Below, piece by piece: positions 27,701-37,300 of a stretch of 63,865 bases of DNA. The stretch is from Oxalobacteraceae bacterium (GTDB lineage Bacteria > Pseudomonadota > Gammaproteobacteria > Burkholderiales > Burkholderiaceae_D): the NCBI GenBank assembly GCA_021768485.1, contig JAIZVZ010000010.1:1-63865 (forward strand), written 5' to 3'. Positions within the stretch are counted from its first letter, which is position 1, and every line of letters starts with the position of its first letter. The position numbers were made by a program, and so were the translations under genes. Under the pieces are notes generated by a model. It saw only the letters and a list, made by a program, of their open reading frames with translations, was not told the origin of the DNA and did not search any database.

Positions 27701-27914
27701 TGACCGCGTTTTCGATCGGCCGCGTGATGTCGTTTTCGACCGCCGCCGGCGCTGCGCCGGGATAACTGACCTCTACCCAGGCATAGGGCAGTTCGACATT
27801 GGGCATGCTTTCGAGGTTGAGGCGGTTATAGGAAAACGTGCCGAGCACGATCAGCGCCACCATGACCATGGTCGCAAACACCGGGTTCTGGATGCTGACT
27901 TTGGTAATCCACAT
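24777..27914 (-). CDS. RND efflux pump, inner-membrane transporter (HAE1/AcrB family)
   Basis: The protein has 1045 residues, normal for hydrophobe/amphiphile RND pumps. The N-terminal 'MWITKVSIQNPVFATMVMVALIVLG' is helix 1. 'GLLIDDAIVVRENIVRHL' carries the paired Asp of the proton relay in helix 4, and 'GLVTKNAILLVDF' carries the Lys of helix 10. Two periplasmic porter domains lie between helices 1-2 and 7-8. It exports drugs or metabolites as a tripartite system. The adaptor gene lies 3 bp upstream, but no TolC-like outer-membrane gene is in the window. The substrate cannot be read from the sequence. Confidence 0.93.
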   Translation of the reverse strand: MWITKVSIQNPVFATMVMVALIVLGTFSYNRLNLESMPNVELPYAWVEVSYPGAAPAAVENDITRPIENAVNTVSGVKTLRSNSWEGRAGVSIEFDLSTNMDKAMQDIRDKVAQVRPNFPKEAKDPFIVRAEGDNASPIAQLTLSASDHSLRELSVLTDQVIVKRLQSVAGVGQVRVNGNTNRQILINLKPDQLNSQGVGVDEVIRAIQQNNQNLPAGNISYGASEQLVRVEGMIREPRGFNKIIVARRAGNPVFLEQVANVVDGEEEETSISRVNGQRAISLEVTKVQDANVVEVGTGIKRVVAALKTTLPSDIKLRILDDASDRVQSQLDNVKSTIIEGAVLTMVIVFLFLHSWRSTIITGLTLPISVMASFIAMKIFGFTLNFLTLMALSLCIGLLIDDAIVVRENIVRHLGMGKSHLKAAADGTNEIGLAVMATTFAIVAVFVPVAFMKGIIGRFFMQFGITVAVAVLVSLFVSFTLDPMLSSVWPDPVKDRFRYVPWLGRAMEKIEHGIDYIHLWYARVLALALRWRKLTLLTAFVLFAGSLMLTPMIGGEMFPDTDQGTIQLRFKTAVGSSLQYTDSKVRQIELALKEFPEIDSIIVRVGTSDGKNTAQVDLKLTEAKVTHRRSQKELEQLIRKRLQPIAGIELSVGNKPIFIAILGQDEGKLDYVAAKLMKKMANIKGVADIEYSQAGANPATTIKINNDLASDLGLTTQQIGAALRPFVAGDTVSHWLASDGQNYDVNVQLPKSGRQKIADLGDLSLASSKLGADGKPLMVTLRQVVEFVPSSSPQVLKRQALERRVAIYAGVDGRPAGDVDSDVQKAIKEIELPPGVRFDIGGQAQQMDETMGGAIAALGIAIIFIYLVLASQFGSFLQPMAIMVSLPLSLIGVLVALLITGSTLNVFSVIGIIMLMGLVTKNAILLVDFTNHGQREGRSQHDAILEAGQVRLRPILMTTLAMIFGMLPMALGLGDGGEQQAPMGRAVIGGVITSTLLTLVVVPVAYTYLDNLGKRATRWFKGEPEAGPAAHEATAKAAVVPDHAG

Positions 27915-27917
27915 GGC

Positions 27918-29177
27918 TTAACCCTTGTTCGACGTCGCGCTGGCGGCGGCGGTGGCCGGCGCCGACACAGTGGCCGGTGCGCCGCGTTGGGCCGGCGCGT
28001 CCATCAATTTGACCTTGCTGCCGGGCTTGACGCCGTCGAGCTTGGCGACGATCACGGTATTGCCTTTGACCAGGCCGCTCAAGACTTCGGCATAGCCTTC
28101 GTCGTCATTGCGCAGGCCGAGCGTGACCGCTTGCGCCACGACCTTGTTGTTGTCGATTTTGTAGACCACTTGCCGGCCCTTGTCGTTGACCAGTGCGCTC
28201 AGCTGCACCAGCGGGACGCCCGGCTTCGATTGCTCGGTGACGATGTTGCCCTTGGCGAACATGCCGCCGCGCAGCACGCCATCGCTGTTATTGACGGCGA
28301 TATAGACGAGCATGGCGCGCGAACCGGTTTCCGAGGTAGGATTGATGCGTTCGACCTTGCCGGTGAAGTCGCGATTCTGGAAGCCGTCGACCGTGAAATG
28401 GACTTGCTGGCCGATGGCAATGCGCGGGATGTCGCTGGCCGGAATCGGCGCTTCGAGCGTCATGCGGGCCAGATTGACGATGGAGAAAATCGGCATGTCG
28501 GGCGAGAGCTTGTCGCCGCCCTGCACATGGCGTTTGCTGACGATGCCGGCGATCGGCGCCCGGATCACGGTGTCGGCCAGCGCCAGGCGGGCAATTTCGA
28601 CCAGCGAGGCGACCGATTTGGCGTTGGCGGCGGCCAGTTCGACGGCGTTTTGCGTGGTCTCGAGCGAATTTTGAGAAATGAAATTTTGCTTGCGCAGTGT
28701 TTCGTTATTGGCCGCATTGCGCCTGGCCAGCGACAGCCGGGCCTGCGCTTCTTCGAGTGCGGCTTGCTGCTGCGTCAGCCGGGCCTGCAGATCGGCGGTG
28801 TCGAGCCGCGCCAGGACCTGGCCGGCGGCGACCGTCATGCCTTCCTGGACCAGCGTCTCGCGGACCACGGCCGCCACCTTGGCCTTGACCGTGGTTTGCG
28901 TCACCGGCGTCAGCGAGCCCGATAGCGGCAGCGTCACCTTCAGCTGCCGTTCGGCGATGGCGGCAACGTCGCCGTCGGCCAGTTCAAACACCGTCGTCTT
29001 TTGTCCGTCCTTGGCAATCTCGGCCGGTTTGCCGGCCGCGCCGCTGGTTTTGGCATGCATGGTCATCCAGGTGCCGCCGCCGCCGAGCACCACGATCAGT
29101 GCCGCCACGGGTAAACGCCAGGCTTTGCGGCGTTTGAAAAAGCGAAGGGGAGAGCGCACTAGCGTGTCTGGAGTCAT
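27918..29177 (-). CDS. RND efflux periplasmic adaptor (membrane-fusion protein)
   Basis: The protein has 419 residues. One N-terminal membrane anchor (about 20-42, 'LPVAALIVVLGGGG') is followed by barrel-sandwich ('VVRETLVQEGMTVAAGQVLARL') and hairpin ('LTQQQAALEEAQARLSLARR') domains, the second lipoyl half 'IRAPIAGIVSKRHVQGGDKL', a beta barrel and an Ala/Thr-rich tail. It bridges the AcrB-like pump to an outer-membrane channel. It is the first gene of a two-gene operon. The cysteine needed for a lipoprotein anchor is absent, so it is held by its transmembrane helix. Confidence 0.92.
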   Translation of the reverse strand: MTPDTLVRSPLRFFKRRKAWRLPVAALIVVLGGGGTWMTMHAKTSGAAGKPAEIAKDGQKTTVFELADGDVAAIAERQLKVTLPLSGSLTPVTQTTVKAKVAAVVRETLVQEGMTVAAGQVLARLDTADLQARLTQQQAALEEAQARLSLARRNAANNETLRKQNFISQNSLETTQNAVELAAANAKSVASLVEIARLALADTVIRAPIAGIVSKRHVQGGDKLSPDMPIFSIVNLARMTLEAPIPASDIPRIAIGQQVHFTVDGFQNRDFTGKVERINPTSETGSRAMLVYIAVNNSDGVLRGGMFAKGNIVTEQSKPGVPLVQLSALVNDKGRQVVYKIDNNKVVAQAVTLGLRNDDEGYAEVLSGLVKGNTVIVAKLDGVKPGSKVKLMDAPAQRGAPATVSAPATAAASATSNKG

Positions 29178-29723
29178 GGCTGTTTTTCGGTTGAAATTAA
29201 GTGGGCGAACGCGTGTTTCTGCGATGTTGCCACTGTACGGAATGTCGTGCTTAAAAGCTAAGGGATTGCGACGGACGGTGAGGTGGAAAGGGCGAACTGC
29301 TGAAATACAGGCTTGAAATGCGTAAAAATGGCGTCGTCAGCGCTGCTGTTCGGTGCTGGCAGGCCAATCAATCTGTTCGCAAGGCAAGCACAGGCAATCC
29401 GATGGCCTGCCTATGGCGACGACGACACTGGCCGGCATGTGGAAAAAGACATGATTTATTGCTGTTCAGTTCAGCGTAATGGAATACCAAGTGGCATGGT
29501 AGGCTGATCTTTTATGAAAGACCAGCATTGCCAGCGGCATAGTTGCAAATTGGTAACAAATAGCGGATCGGGAATGCTGATACCGCATGCGTGTCGCCCA
29601 TGGCCTCATATGTCTGGCGCATTTTCAGGCCGTGCCGCAGCTGTCTGACGGTGGCGAAGAGCGTGTAAGTTGTTGCATAATAGCCAGTTGTAGACTTTTC
29701 GGTTGGTGCTATTTCTTTAATTT
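29178..29723. other. divergent intergenic region
   Basis: About 546 bp lie between the efflux operon and ybaK. They must hold both promoters. Short open frames exist (for example near 29313-29507), but without ribosome sites or family resemblance. No regulator gene of the pump is present here. Confidence 0.5.
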
Positions 29724-30212
29724 ATGGCAAAACATATTTCCGAAACGCCCGCGACCCAGTTTTTAAAAAAACATGGCGTCGTTTTTTCCGAGCATCCGTA
29801 CGATTATGAAGATCACGGCGGCACGGCGGTTTCGGCGCGCGAACTGGGGGCGCCCGAACATGTCGTGATCAAGACGCTGGTCATGCAGGACGAGGGGGCC
29901 AAGCCGCTGATCGTCCTGATGCATGGCGACCGCAAGGTCTCGACCAAGAATCTGGCGCGCCAGATCGGTTGCAAGAGCATCGCGCCGTGCACGCCCGAGG
30001 TGGCCCAGCGTCATTCCGGTTATCAGGTCGGCGGCACCTCGCCGTTCGGCACCCGCAAGGCGATGCCGGTATATGTCGAGGAAAGCATTCTGGCGCTCGA
30101 TAAAATCTATATCAATGGCGGGCGCCGCGGTTATCTGGTGGCTATCGCACCGGCCGTATTGCAGGCGGTGTTGCCGGCACTACAGAGCGTCCATTGCGCG
30201 CTCGACGAGTAA
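29724..30212 (+). CDS. ybaK: Cys-tRNA(Pro)/Cys-tRNA(Cys) deacylase YbaK/EbsC
   Basis: A 162-residue trans-editing protein of the YbaK family that hydrolyses mischarged Cys-tRNA(Pro). Marks are 'VIKTLVMQDEG', 'PLIVLMHGDRKVSTKNLAR', 'YQVGGTSPFGTRKAMPVYVE' (the conserved GGxSPFG loop) and 'IYINGGRRGYLVAI'. It is full length. It is followed 185 bp later by plsY on the same strand; that spacer shows no clear gene. Confidence 0.93.
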   Translation: MAKHISETPATQFLKKHGVVFSEHPYDYEDHGGTAVSARELGAPEHVVIKTLVMQDEGAKPLIVLMHGDRKVSTKNLARQIGCKSIAPCTPEVAQRHSGYQVGGTSPFGTRKAMPVYVEESILALDKIYINGGRRGYLVAIAPAVLQAVLPALQSVHCALDE

Positions 30213-30397
30213 TTTTTTTCCGAGCCAGTTTTAAATCAAGAACGGCTTTTCATGCAGTATCTGCAGCGAACCGGCGCCGCGAACCGGGCAGCGCGCTACA
30301 CAGCGGCTCAGTGTCTCTGCGCCTCCGTGTTTCGGCGCCTGTCGCCGCCAGTATTTTTTGAACATAGAGAGTCGAACAGACCGTTATTAAGGAATCC

Positions 30398-31033
30398 ATG
30401 TATACAGCTTTATTTGTCGTCGCCGCTTATCTGATCGGCTCCATTTCTTTTGCCGTCGTCGTCAGCAAACTGTTCGGCATCGCCGATCCGCGCACTTATG
30501 GTTCGAAAAATCCGGGGGCGACCAATGTTTTGCGAAGCGGTAATAAATATGCGGCCGTGCTGACGCTGGCCGGCGACGCCTTCAAGGGCTGGCTGGCAGT
30601 CTGGCTGGCCGACCGCTACGGCGCCCAGTACGGCGTGTTCGACACCGGCGTGGCGCTGGTCGCGGCGGCGGTTTTCATCGGCCACCTGTGGCCCGTGTTT
30701 TTCAAGTTTGTCGGCGGCAAAGGAGTCGCCACCGCGCTTGGCGTGCTGCTGGCGATTAACGGCTGGCTGGCGCTGGCGACGCTGGCAACCTGGCTCGTCA
30801 TCGTCTACGCGACGCGCTACTCGTCGCTGGGCGCCATCGTGGCGGCGCTGTTTGCGCCGTTTTATTATGCGCTGCTATTTGGCGTCAACGACACCCTGTA
30901 TGCCATTACGGCCATGTGCGCCTTGCTGCTATACCGTCATGGCGGCAATATCGGCAAGCTCATGACCGGCAAGGAAAGCCGGATCGGCGGCGGCAAGGCC
31001 GGCAAGGGCGGCAACGGCGGCAAGAAAAAATAG
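30398..31033 (+). CDS. plsY: acyl-phosphate glycerol-3-phosphate acyltransferase
   Basis: A 211-residue five-helix membrane enzyme that makes lysophosphatidate from acyl phosphate and glycerol 3-phosphate. All PlsY motifs are visible: '[20 protein letters not shown]', '[12 protein letters not shown]', '[12 protein letters not shown]' and '[21 protein letters not shown]', with '[17 protein letters not shown]' in the C-terminal half. A Gly/Lys-rich tail (about 195-211) is added. A TAAGGAA ribosome site precedes the ATG. It is convergent with tsaD. Confidence 0.95.
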   Translation: MYTALFVVAAYLIGSISFAVVVSKLFGIADPRTYGSKNPGATNVLRSGNKYAAVLTLAGDAFKGWLAVWLADRYGAQYGVFDTGVALVAAAVFIGHLWPVFFKFVGGKGVATALGVLLAINGWLALATLATWLVIVYATRYSSLGAIVAALFAPFYYALLFGVNDTLYAITAMCALLLYRHGGNIGKLMTGKESRIGGGKAGKGGNGGKKK

Positions 31034-31113
31034 TCCTGTGCGCGCCGGCTGCGGTTGCGTCCGCGGCTGCGTCCATTACGCCTCGCCGCCGAGGGGCCGG
31101 CGGTGCCGCAGTG

Positions 31114-32151
31114 TCAGCCGATTTCGCTGAGCGGCCAGCGTGGCCGGACATTGAAGGCATAGTCGCGGCTGGCCGCTTGCGGATTGGCTTGCAGGCGCAG
31201 CGCGCCGGCAAAAGCGATCATGGCGCCGTTATCGGTACAAAACTGCAGCTCCGGATAAAACACCTGGAAGCGGCGCTTGGCCGCTGCCGCATTCAGCGCG
31301 GCGCGCAACTGGCTGTTGGCGCCGACGCCGCCGGCAATGACGAGCCGTTTCAAGCCGGTCTGTTTTAAGGCCGTCATGCACTTGGCGCTCAAGACATCGA
31401 CGATGGCATCGACAAAGCCGCGTGCGATATCGGCCTTGTCCTGCCTGCTCAGCGCTTGCTGCGCCAGGCTGGCGGCGTGATTTTTGACCACCGTCAGCAC
31501 GGCCGTCTTCAGGCCCGAAAAACTGAAATTCAAATCCTTGGAATGCAGCATCGGACGCGGCAATTTATAGGCTTGCGGATCGCCTTCGGTGGCCAGCAGC
31601 GAAATGGCCGGTCCGCCCGGATAACCGAGGCCCAGCAATTTGGCCGACTTGTCGAACGCCTCGCCGGCCGCATCGTCGAGCGTCTCGCCGAGCAGCTGGT
31701 AGCGGCCGACGCCGTCGACCCGCATCAATTGCGTATGGCCGCCCGAGACCAGGAGCGCCACAAATGGAAACGGCGGCGGATTGTCGGCCAGCAGCGGCGC
31801 CAGCAGATGGCCTTCGAGATGATGGATGCCGAGCACCGGGCGGTCGATCGCCAGCGCCAGGCTGCAGGCCACCGAGGCGCCCACCAGCAGCGCCCCGGCC
31901 AGGCCCGGACCCTGGGTGTAGGCGACCGTGTCGATCTGTTCGAGGCTGAGGCCGGCTTCGCCCAGGGTTTGCTTCAACAGCGGAATGGCGCGCCGGATGT
32001 GGTCGCGCGAAGCGAGCTCGGGCACCACGCCGCCGTATTCCTCATGCATGGCCACTTGCGAGTACAAGGCATGCGAGAGCAGGCCGCGCTGGGTGTCGTA
32101 CAACGCCAGTCCGGTTTCATCGCAAGAAGATTCAACGCCGAGAACGATCAT
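31114..32151 (-). CDS. tsaD: tRNA N6-adenosine threonylcarbamoyltransferase TsaD
   Basis: A 345-residue TsaD/Gcp/Kae1-type ASKHA enzyme that transfers threonylcarbamoyl to A37. It starts with '[19 protein letters not shown]', carries the iron-binding '[12 protein letters not shown]' (two His), '[22 protein letters not shown]' and '[15 protein letters not shown]', and ends '[12 protein letters not shown]'. The frame is open 429 nt upstream into ybiB, but the ATG at 32151 gives the universally conserved N-terminus. TsaE, its partner, is encoded at 16294-16797. Confidence 0.96.
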   Translation of the reverse strand: MIVLGVESSCDETGLALYDTQRGLLSHALYSQVAMHEEYGGVVPELASRDHIRRAIPLLKQTLGEAGLSLEQIDTVAYTQGPGLAGALLVGASVACSLALAIDRPVLGIHHLEGHLLAPLLADNPPPFPFVALLVSGGHTQLMRVDGVGRYQLLGETLDDAAGEAFDKSAKLLGLGYPGGPAISLLATEGDPQAYKLPRPMLHSKDLNFSFSGLKTAVLTVVKNHAASLAQQALSRQDKADIARGFVDAIVDVLSAKCMTALKQTGLKRLVIAGGVGANSQLRAALNAAAAKRRFQVFYPELQFCTDNGAMIAFAGALRLQANPQAASRDYAFNVRPRWPLSEIG

Positions 32152-32223
32152 AAGAATAAAGCCTAAGAATAATCCGTCATTGTAATGGAAGACAGGGGCA
32201 TCCATCCGGTGTAAGCTTATCGG

Positions 32224-33174
32224 ATGACGACACCCTACCCAACAGCCCACCTCATCAAGGAAATCGGCCGCGGCGCCAAAGGCGCGCGCAGCCTGTCGCA
32301 AGGCGATGCCCAGGCCCTGTATGCGGCCATGCTGGAAGGCCGCGTGTCGGACCTCGAACTCGGCGCCATCATGCTGGCGCTGCGCATCAAGGGCGAATCG
32401 ACGGCCGAAATCGCCGGTTTCCTCGAGGCCGCCGAAGCGAGCTTTCCTCTGTTGCCGGCGCCGCCCGGGCCGTTGGCGCCGGTCGTCATTCCCACTTATA
32501 ACGGGGCGCGCAAGATGCCGAACCTGACGCCGCTGCTGGCCTGCCTGCTGGCGCGCGAGGGCGTGCCGACGCTGGTGCATGGCGTGTTGCGCGACAAGGG
32601 GCGGGTGGCCACGGCCGAGATTTTCGAAGCGATGGGATTGCCCGTCGCCGGCGCGCCCGGCGAGGCGGCCGCCGCGTTTGCGCGCCAGTTGCCGTGCCTG
32701 ATGCCGATCGAGGCGCTGGCGCCGCGCCTGGCCTACCTGCTGTCGCTGCGCCGCATTTTAGGCGTGCGCAATTCGACCCATACGCTGGTCAAGATGATGC
32801 AGCCGTTTGCGTGCGCGGCGCTGCGCCTGACCTCGTACACGCATCCCGAATATCTGACCATGTTGCGCGATTATTTCGGCAATTGCGCGCCGGCCGGGCG
32901 CGGCGATATTTTCCTGATGCGCGGCACCGAAGGCGAGACCGTCGCCAATGTCCGGCGCGCGCAGCAGATCGAATGGTTTCACGCCGGCGTCGGCACGGTC
33001 CTGGCCGACAAGGAAGATCCGACCGATGCCTTGCCGGACCTGCCCGACGACAGCGGTGCCGCGGCGACCGCGGCCTGGATCACCGAGGTATTGCGCGGCA
33101 GGCAGGCGGTGCCGAATGCGATTGCGGCGCAGGTCGCCCATTGCGTCGACGTCGCGCGCGCGCTGCGCGCCTGA
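32224..33174 (+). CDS. ybiB: DNA-binding protein YbiB (TrpD2-like)
   Basis: A 316-residue homologue of anthranilate phosphoribosyltransferase of the TrpD2/YbiB branch: '[23 protein letters not shown]', '[22 protein letters not shown]', '[24 protein letters not shown]' and '[15 protein letters not shown]'. The glycine-rich PRPP-binding loop of true TrpD is replaced by '[13 protein letters not shown]', so it is not expected to make tryptophan precursors. YbiB proteins bind nucleic acids and are linked to LexA-controlled stress in E. coli. It is divergent from tsaD with a 72-bp gap. Confidence 0.88.
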   Translation: MTTPYPTAHLIKEIGRGAKGARSLSQGDAQALYAAMLEGRVSDLELGAIMLALRIKGESTAEIAGFLEAAEASFPLLPAPPGPLAPVVIPTYNGARKMPNLTPLLACLLAREGVPTLVHGVLRDKGRVATAEIFEAMGLPVAGAPGEAAAAFARQLPCLMPIEALAPRLAYLLSLRRILGVRNSTHTLVKMMQPFACAALRLTSYTHPEYLTMLRDYFGNCAPAGRGDIFLMRGTEGETVANVRRAQQIEWFHAGVGTVLADKEDPTDALPDLPDDSGAAATAAWITEVLRGRQAVPNAIAAQVAHCVDVARALRA

Positions 33175-33247
33175 AAGGGCGACAAAAACGCCGCTGCCGG
33201 GCGTTTTCCGGCTGCTTAAAAAATGCCGGCAAGATCGGGCGGCAAGA

Positions 33248-34678
33248 TCAGCCGGCGATACGCAGCGCGCCGATCAATTGCGCGCGGTAGATTTTCAGCG
33301 CGTCCTCGGTTTTCCCTTTTGGCGCGCTGGCCACCGGCGCCAGATAATCGCCATACACCATGCCGAGGAATTTGCCGTCGTGGACCAGGGACAGCGCCAG
33401 GAATGAACTGGCGCCGACCAGTTCCTGGTACCAGGGCGGCATCAGCTTGGCGTACGCCGGCGCGCGGACGTCGGCCATGAACATGTCGGCCTGCTTGGCC
33501 ATCAACAGACGGAAAATATCGGGCCTGGGGCCGTGGCAGCGGAATTTCGACGCGATCTGGCTGGCGTCGCGGCCGACGCCGGCAACGGCGACCAGGCCCG
33601 AACCGCCATTGGGCAGCAACAGCATGGTCAGGTCGAAGGCATATTCGGCGTGCATCTTGCGCAAGGCCTGGTGAATCACTTCGATCGGTTTTTTGACGTC
33701 GTCGCTGCGGGCCTGGGCCAGGCTGTCTTGCGAAGACAGGATGTCGAGCGCAACTTCGGAACCCTTGCGCAGCAGCGCGCGGGCATCGTTCAGATTGACC
33801 GGAAAGCCCATGTCCTGCAGCACGGCTTCGGTATCGCCGAGCGCCTGTTCGACCCAGGCCAGCGTCTCGTCTTCGTGCAGCGAGAGCGCGGCACGGAAAG
33901 ACGACAGCGTCTGCGCCAGTTCGGCTTTTTCGCGGTTGGCCGGCAGGCGAAACAAGGCATCGGTAATCCGGCGCGAAAACAGCGCGCATTGCTGGTGCCA
34001 GTTCATGGCATTGGCGGACGGACTGGTCGGCGCCTTGTCGGCATGCGGCGCCAGGCTGTTTTGTATGATGTCGGGCAAATTCCAGTTTTGGGCGATGACT
34101 GCGCCGATTTCTTCGAAGCGCACGCCGAGCGTGCGCATCACGGCTTCGTCCTCCGCCAGATTTTCCTCGGCTTGCAAGGCGCGGCTGCGTTCGATGTCGT
34201 CGTACAGATAGTATGTGGCCATCATGCGGCCCAGGTTTTGCATCAGGCCGCACACCTGGGCTTCCTGCGCTTTGAAGCGCACGCCGTTATTGCGCGTGAC
34301 CTTGGCGGCGATCGTGCCGCACACATAGGCGGCGACGATTTCGGCGTGTAATTGCGTCGATTGCGGCTTGTTCGACAAGGAGTCGAGCAGGGCTAGCGAC
34401 AGCGCCACCGACTTGACCGTATTTAAGCCCAGGACGGTCAGCGCCTGGTCGATCGTGGCCACATTGCGCGTGCTGCGGCTGCTGGCGTTGGCCAGCCGCA
34501 GCAATTTGCTGGTCAGGGCGGCGTCGCGCAAAATGGCGGTTGTAATGTCGCGTGCGTCGCTGTCGTCGTCGCCCATGCGGCTGATGACCTGGACCGAGCC
34601 GCCCAGGCCGGCAAAGCCGGGATCGTTCGCCATGCTGCTTAGCAGTTTGCTCAATACCGCCGATTGTTGCTCTTGCAT
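33248..34678 (-). CDS. HDOD-domain signalling protein
   Basis: The protein has 476 residues. The N-terminal HDOD domain (about 15-215: 'ILRDAALTSKLLRLANAS', 'IDQALTVLGLNTVKSVALSLALL', 'QVCGLMQNLGRMMATYYLYDD') has the HD-like fold, with most catalytic HD residues lost. The C-terminal 190 residues look like a GAF-type sensor ('RSDDVKKPIEVIHQALRKMHAEYAFDLTMLLL'). Such proteins take part in signal transduction, motility and virulence control without a known reaction. It is monocistronic, with a purine-poor start (ATG 34678). Confidence 0.85.
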   Translation of the reverse strand: MQEQQSAVLSKLLSSMANDPGFAGLGGSVQVISRMGDDDSDARDITTAILRDAALTSKLLRLANASSRSTRNVATIDQALTVLGLNTVKSVALSLALLDSLSNKPQSTQLHAEIVAAYVCGTIAAKVTRNNGVRFKAQEAQVCGLMQNLGRMMATYYLYDDIERSRALQAEENLAEDEAVMRTLGVRFEEIGAVIAQNWNLPDIIQNSLAPHADKAPTSPSANAMNWHQQCALFSRRITDALFRLPANREKAELAQTLSSFRAALSLHEDETLAWVEQALGDTEAVLQDMGFPVNLNDARALLRKGSEVALDILSSQDSLAQARSDDVKKPIEVIHQALRKMHAEYAFDLTMLLLPNGGSGLVAVAGVGRDASQIASKFRCHGPRPDIFRLLMAKQADMFMADVRAPAYAKLMPPWYQELVGASSFLALSLVHDGKFLGMVYGDYLAPVASAPKGKTEDALKIYRAQLIGALRIAG

Positions 34679-34959
34679 ACCTATTCACTACCTTATAAAT
34701 CCATGGGGTAACGCGCACCAGGGGATGGCGAATTATAGGGTGGCGGGTCGCTTTCGCCTAGTCAAAAAATATCAAAAAGAAAACAAATTTGTTAAATTCC
34801 CTGACGTAAGCACTTGATTTCATGTGAAATATTTCCTGAGCGTAATTGATTGCGTAATTCAGCCGGCTTTCGATGCTTGCCGACATACAATAGCGGTTTT
34901 AAATGCAGGCCCGTGCCTTCTCCTCGCGTGGGTGTGCTTGCAATGATGGAAATATATAT

Positions 34960-36213
34960 ATGGCAAAAAAGTACGATGTCGCCGTGATCGGCGCCGGCGC
35001 CGCCGGCATGATGTGTGCGGCGGTGGCGGCCGGGCGTGGAAAAAGTGTGGTCTTGATCGATCATGCCGACAAGCTCGCTGAAAAAATTCGTATTTCGGGC
35101 GGCGGCCGCTGCAATTTCACGAATCTTGATGCCGGACCGCAGAATTTTTTGTCGGAAAATCCTCATTTTTGCAAAAGCGCCTTGTCGCGCTATACGCCGC
35201 AGGATTTTTTGGCCTTGCTCAAACGCCATCGGATTGCCTTTCATGAAAAGCATAAGGGGCAGCTGTTTTGTGACGATTCGGCCGAGCAGATTATCGCCAT
35301 GCTCAAGGATGAATGCGCCAGTGGCGGCGTGCACTGGCGCATGCCGTGCAAGATCGAGTCGGTGGCGCGCCAGCTTGAGGCTGATGAAGGGGGCTTTCTG
35401 CTGCTGACCGATAGCGGCGAGATTACCTGCACCAGTCTGGTGATTGCTACCGGCGGCCTGTCGATCCCGAAAATCGGCGCCACCGACTTTGCCTTTCGCC
35501 TGGCGCAGCAGTTCGCGCTCAAGATTGTCGCGCCGCGCCCAGCGCTGGTGCCGCTGACCTTCGACGCCCATGAGTGGGCGCCGTTTGCCGAACTGGCCGG
35601 GATTGCCTTGCCGGTTGAAATCGAAACCGGGAACAAAGACGGCAAGGACCACAAGAAAGAAGGCGGAAAGAAAGGCGGCGCGCGCGCCGGCCGTTTCCGC
35701 GAGGACTTGTTATTTACACATCGCGGCCTGTCCGGCCCGGCCGTGTTACAGATCTCCAGTTATTGGCAAGAAGGGGCAGCGCTGCGCATCAATTTACTGC
35801 CCGATATCGATGCCGGCGCCGAATTAATCGCAGGAAAAGGCGCCATCAAGAAAAATCTCGGCAATGTCGTGGCGCAATGGCTGCCGGCGCGCCTGGCCGA
35901 CCGCCTCATTGCACTGGCCGGCCTGCAGGGCGACGCCCGCCTGGCCGATCTGAGCGACAAGCAATGCCGCCAGCTGGGACTGGCGATCAATGGCTGGGTC
36001 ATCACCCCCAACGGTTCCGAAGGCTATCGCAAGGCCGAGGTGACGCTGGGCGGCATCGATACGCGCGAACTGTCGCAGCAGAGCATGATGGTCAGCAAGG
36101 TGCCCGGCCTGTATTTTATTGGCGAATGTATCGATGTGACCGGCTGGCTGGGCGGGTATAATTTCCAGTGGGCGTGGGCGTCGGGTGTGGCTGCCGGGCA
36201 ACATGTCGAATAA
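34960..36213 (+). CDS. FAD-dependent HI0933/YhiN-family flavoprotein
   Basis: A 417-residue protein with an N-terminal Rossmann dinucleotide site 'VAVIGAGAAGMMCAAVAAGRG' and the family's 'EKIRISGGGRCNFTN', 'LVIATGGLSIPKIGATDFAFRLAQQFG'-like block and the C-terminal 'ITPNGSEGYRKAEVTLGGID' plus 'LYFIGECIDVTGWLGGYNFQWAWASG'. Members are uncharacterised oxidoreductases of the BaiN type. A Lys/Gly-rich insertion (about 225-245) is seen mid-protein. The ATG at 34960 gives MAKKYDVAVIG; the frame opens 57 nt earlier. The region 34679-34959 upstream holds AT-rich promoter-like sequence but no gene. Confidence 0.9.
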   Translation: MAKKYDVAVIGAGAAGMMCAAVAAGRGKSVVLIDHADKLAEKIRISGGGRCNFTNLDAGPQNFLSENPHFCKSALSRYTPQDFLALLKRHRIAFHEKHKGQLFCDDSAEQIIAMLKDECASGGVHWRMPCKIESVARQLEADEGGFLLLTDSGEITCTSLVIATGGLSIPKIGATDFAFRLAQQFALKIVAPRPALVPLTFDAHEWAPFAELAGIALPVEIETGNKDGKDHKKEGGKKGGARAGRFREDLLFTHRGLSGPAVLQISSYWQEGAALRINLLPDIDAGAELIAGKGAIKKNLGNVVAQWLPARLADRLIALAGLQGDARLADLSDKQCRQLGLAINGWVITPNGSEGYRKAEVTLGGIDTRELSQQSMMVSKVPGLYFIGECIDVTGWLGGYNFQWAWASGVAAGQHVE

Positions 36214-36325
36214 ATGTCGTAAAAGCTGTCAAAGATCGCAAATGAGCGCATCTGGGGGCTTCCATTGGCAATCGAAATCTGCTACTATCGCTGTCTTCTC
36301 ATAAATCCACCGGCATTGAATTTAC

Positions 36326-36538
36326 ATGACCACGATCCGTCTTAAAGAAAACGAACCGTTCGAAGTCGCTATGCGACGTTTCAAACGCACCATTGAAAAA
36401 ACCGGTCTGTTGACTGAATTGCGTGCGCGCGAGTTTTACGAGAAGCCAACAGCTGAGCGTAAGCGCAAGCTCGCCGCTGCTGTCAAACGCCATTACAAGC
36501 GTATTCGCAGTCAGCAACTGCCTAAAAAACTGTTCTAA
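36326..36538 (+). CDS. rpsU: 30S ribosomal protein S21
   Basis: A 70-residue, very basic protein with the full S21 sequence: '[25 protein letters not shown]', '[25 protein letters not shown]'. It binds the 3' region of 16S rRNA in the 30S platform and helps start selection. It opens the rpsU-yqeY-dnaG-rpoD macromolecular synthesis cluster. Confidence 0.98.
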   Translation: MTTIRLKENEPFEVAMRRFKRTIEKTGLLTELRAREFYEKPTAERKRKLAAAVKRHYKRIRSQQLPKKLF

Positions 36539-36740
36539 AAAAACATCGCCGCTTGTTTGCAGTGGGACGGCGTAGTGGCGCTGTGTTGATCATTTCAATG
36601 TTCAGCCAGTCATTTCGCTGCCACTTTACAGAAACAAGCAGAAGTAAACTGCATGGGCAATGCGATGTTTGAATATAGTTAATATAGTCAAGACACAATT
36701 TCCCAAAGTCGGATGCCAAGGCATTTCGGCTGCTAGTCGC

Positions 36741-36771
36741 AACCCGCTCCGGTCGTCCCGCAGCGGGTTTT
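36741..36771 (+). terminator. hairpin between rpsU and yqeY
   Basis: An 8-bp stem AACCCGCT/AGCGGGTT with a 13-nt loop, followed by TT. It lies in the 261-bp spacer and is well placed to attenuate rpsU transcripts before yqeY-dnaG-rpoD, as known for this operon in enterobacteria. The short T-tract makes it weak. Confidence 0.5.
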
Positions 36772-36799
36772 GGCATTTATATTCATCACGGAGGACCAA

Positions 36800-37246
36800 A
36801 TGGGTTTGAAAGAACAAATTACCGACGACATGAAGGCGGCCATGCGCGCCAAGGACGCGGGCAAGCTCGGCACGATCCGCATGCTGACCGCGGCCATCAA
36901 GCAAAAAGAAGTCGATGAGCGCGTTGTCGTGAGCGATGAGCAAGTGCTGGCCATTATTGAAAAAATGATCAAGCAACGCAAGGATTCGATCGCCCAGTTT
37001 GAAGCCGGCGCCCGCCAGGATCTGGCCGATATCGAAAAAGCCGAACTGGCCGTGTTGACGGCCTATATGCCGGCAGCGCTGTCGGAGGCTGAAGTGGCTG
37101 CCGAAGTGAGCGCCGCCACTGCCGGCGCCAGCGGCCCGCAAGACATGGGTAAAGTCATGGCTGTCCTCAAGGCCAGGCTGGCGGGGCGCGCCGACATGAC
37201 GCGCGTCTCGGCCATGGTCAAGGCGGCGCTGACGCCCAAGGCCTGA
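36800..37246 (+). CDS. yqeY: GatB/YqeY domain protein
   Basis: A 148-residue YqeY-family protein related to the C-terminal tRNA-binding tail domain of GatB: 'LKEQITDDMKAAMRAKDAGKLGTIRMLTAAIKQKEVD', 'VLAIIEKMIKQRKDSI', 'AELAVLTAYMP'. The function is unknown; it may interact with tRNA. A GGAGG-type ribosome site (ACGGAGGACCAA) precedes the ATG at 36800; the frame opens 30 nt earlier. Between rpsU and dnaG is its usual place in many bacteria. Confidence 0.93.
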   Translation: MGLKEQITDDMKAAMRAKDAGKLGTIRMLTAAIKQKEVDERVVVSDEQVLAIIEKMIKQRKDSIAQFEAGARQDLADIEKAELAVLTAYMPAALSEAEVAAEVSAATAGASGPQDMGKVMAVLKARLAGRADMTRVSAMVKAALTPKA

Positions 37247-37300
37247 ATATAAGTTCGAGCATCGGTCTGCGCAGCCTGCTGCGCGGCCCTTTCTTCACTC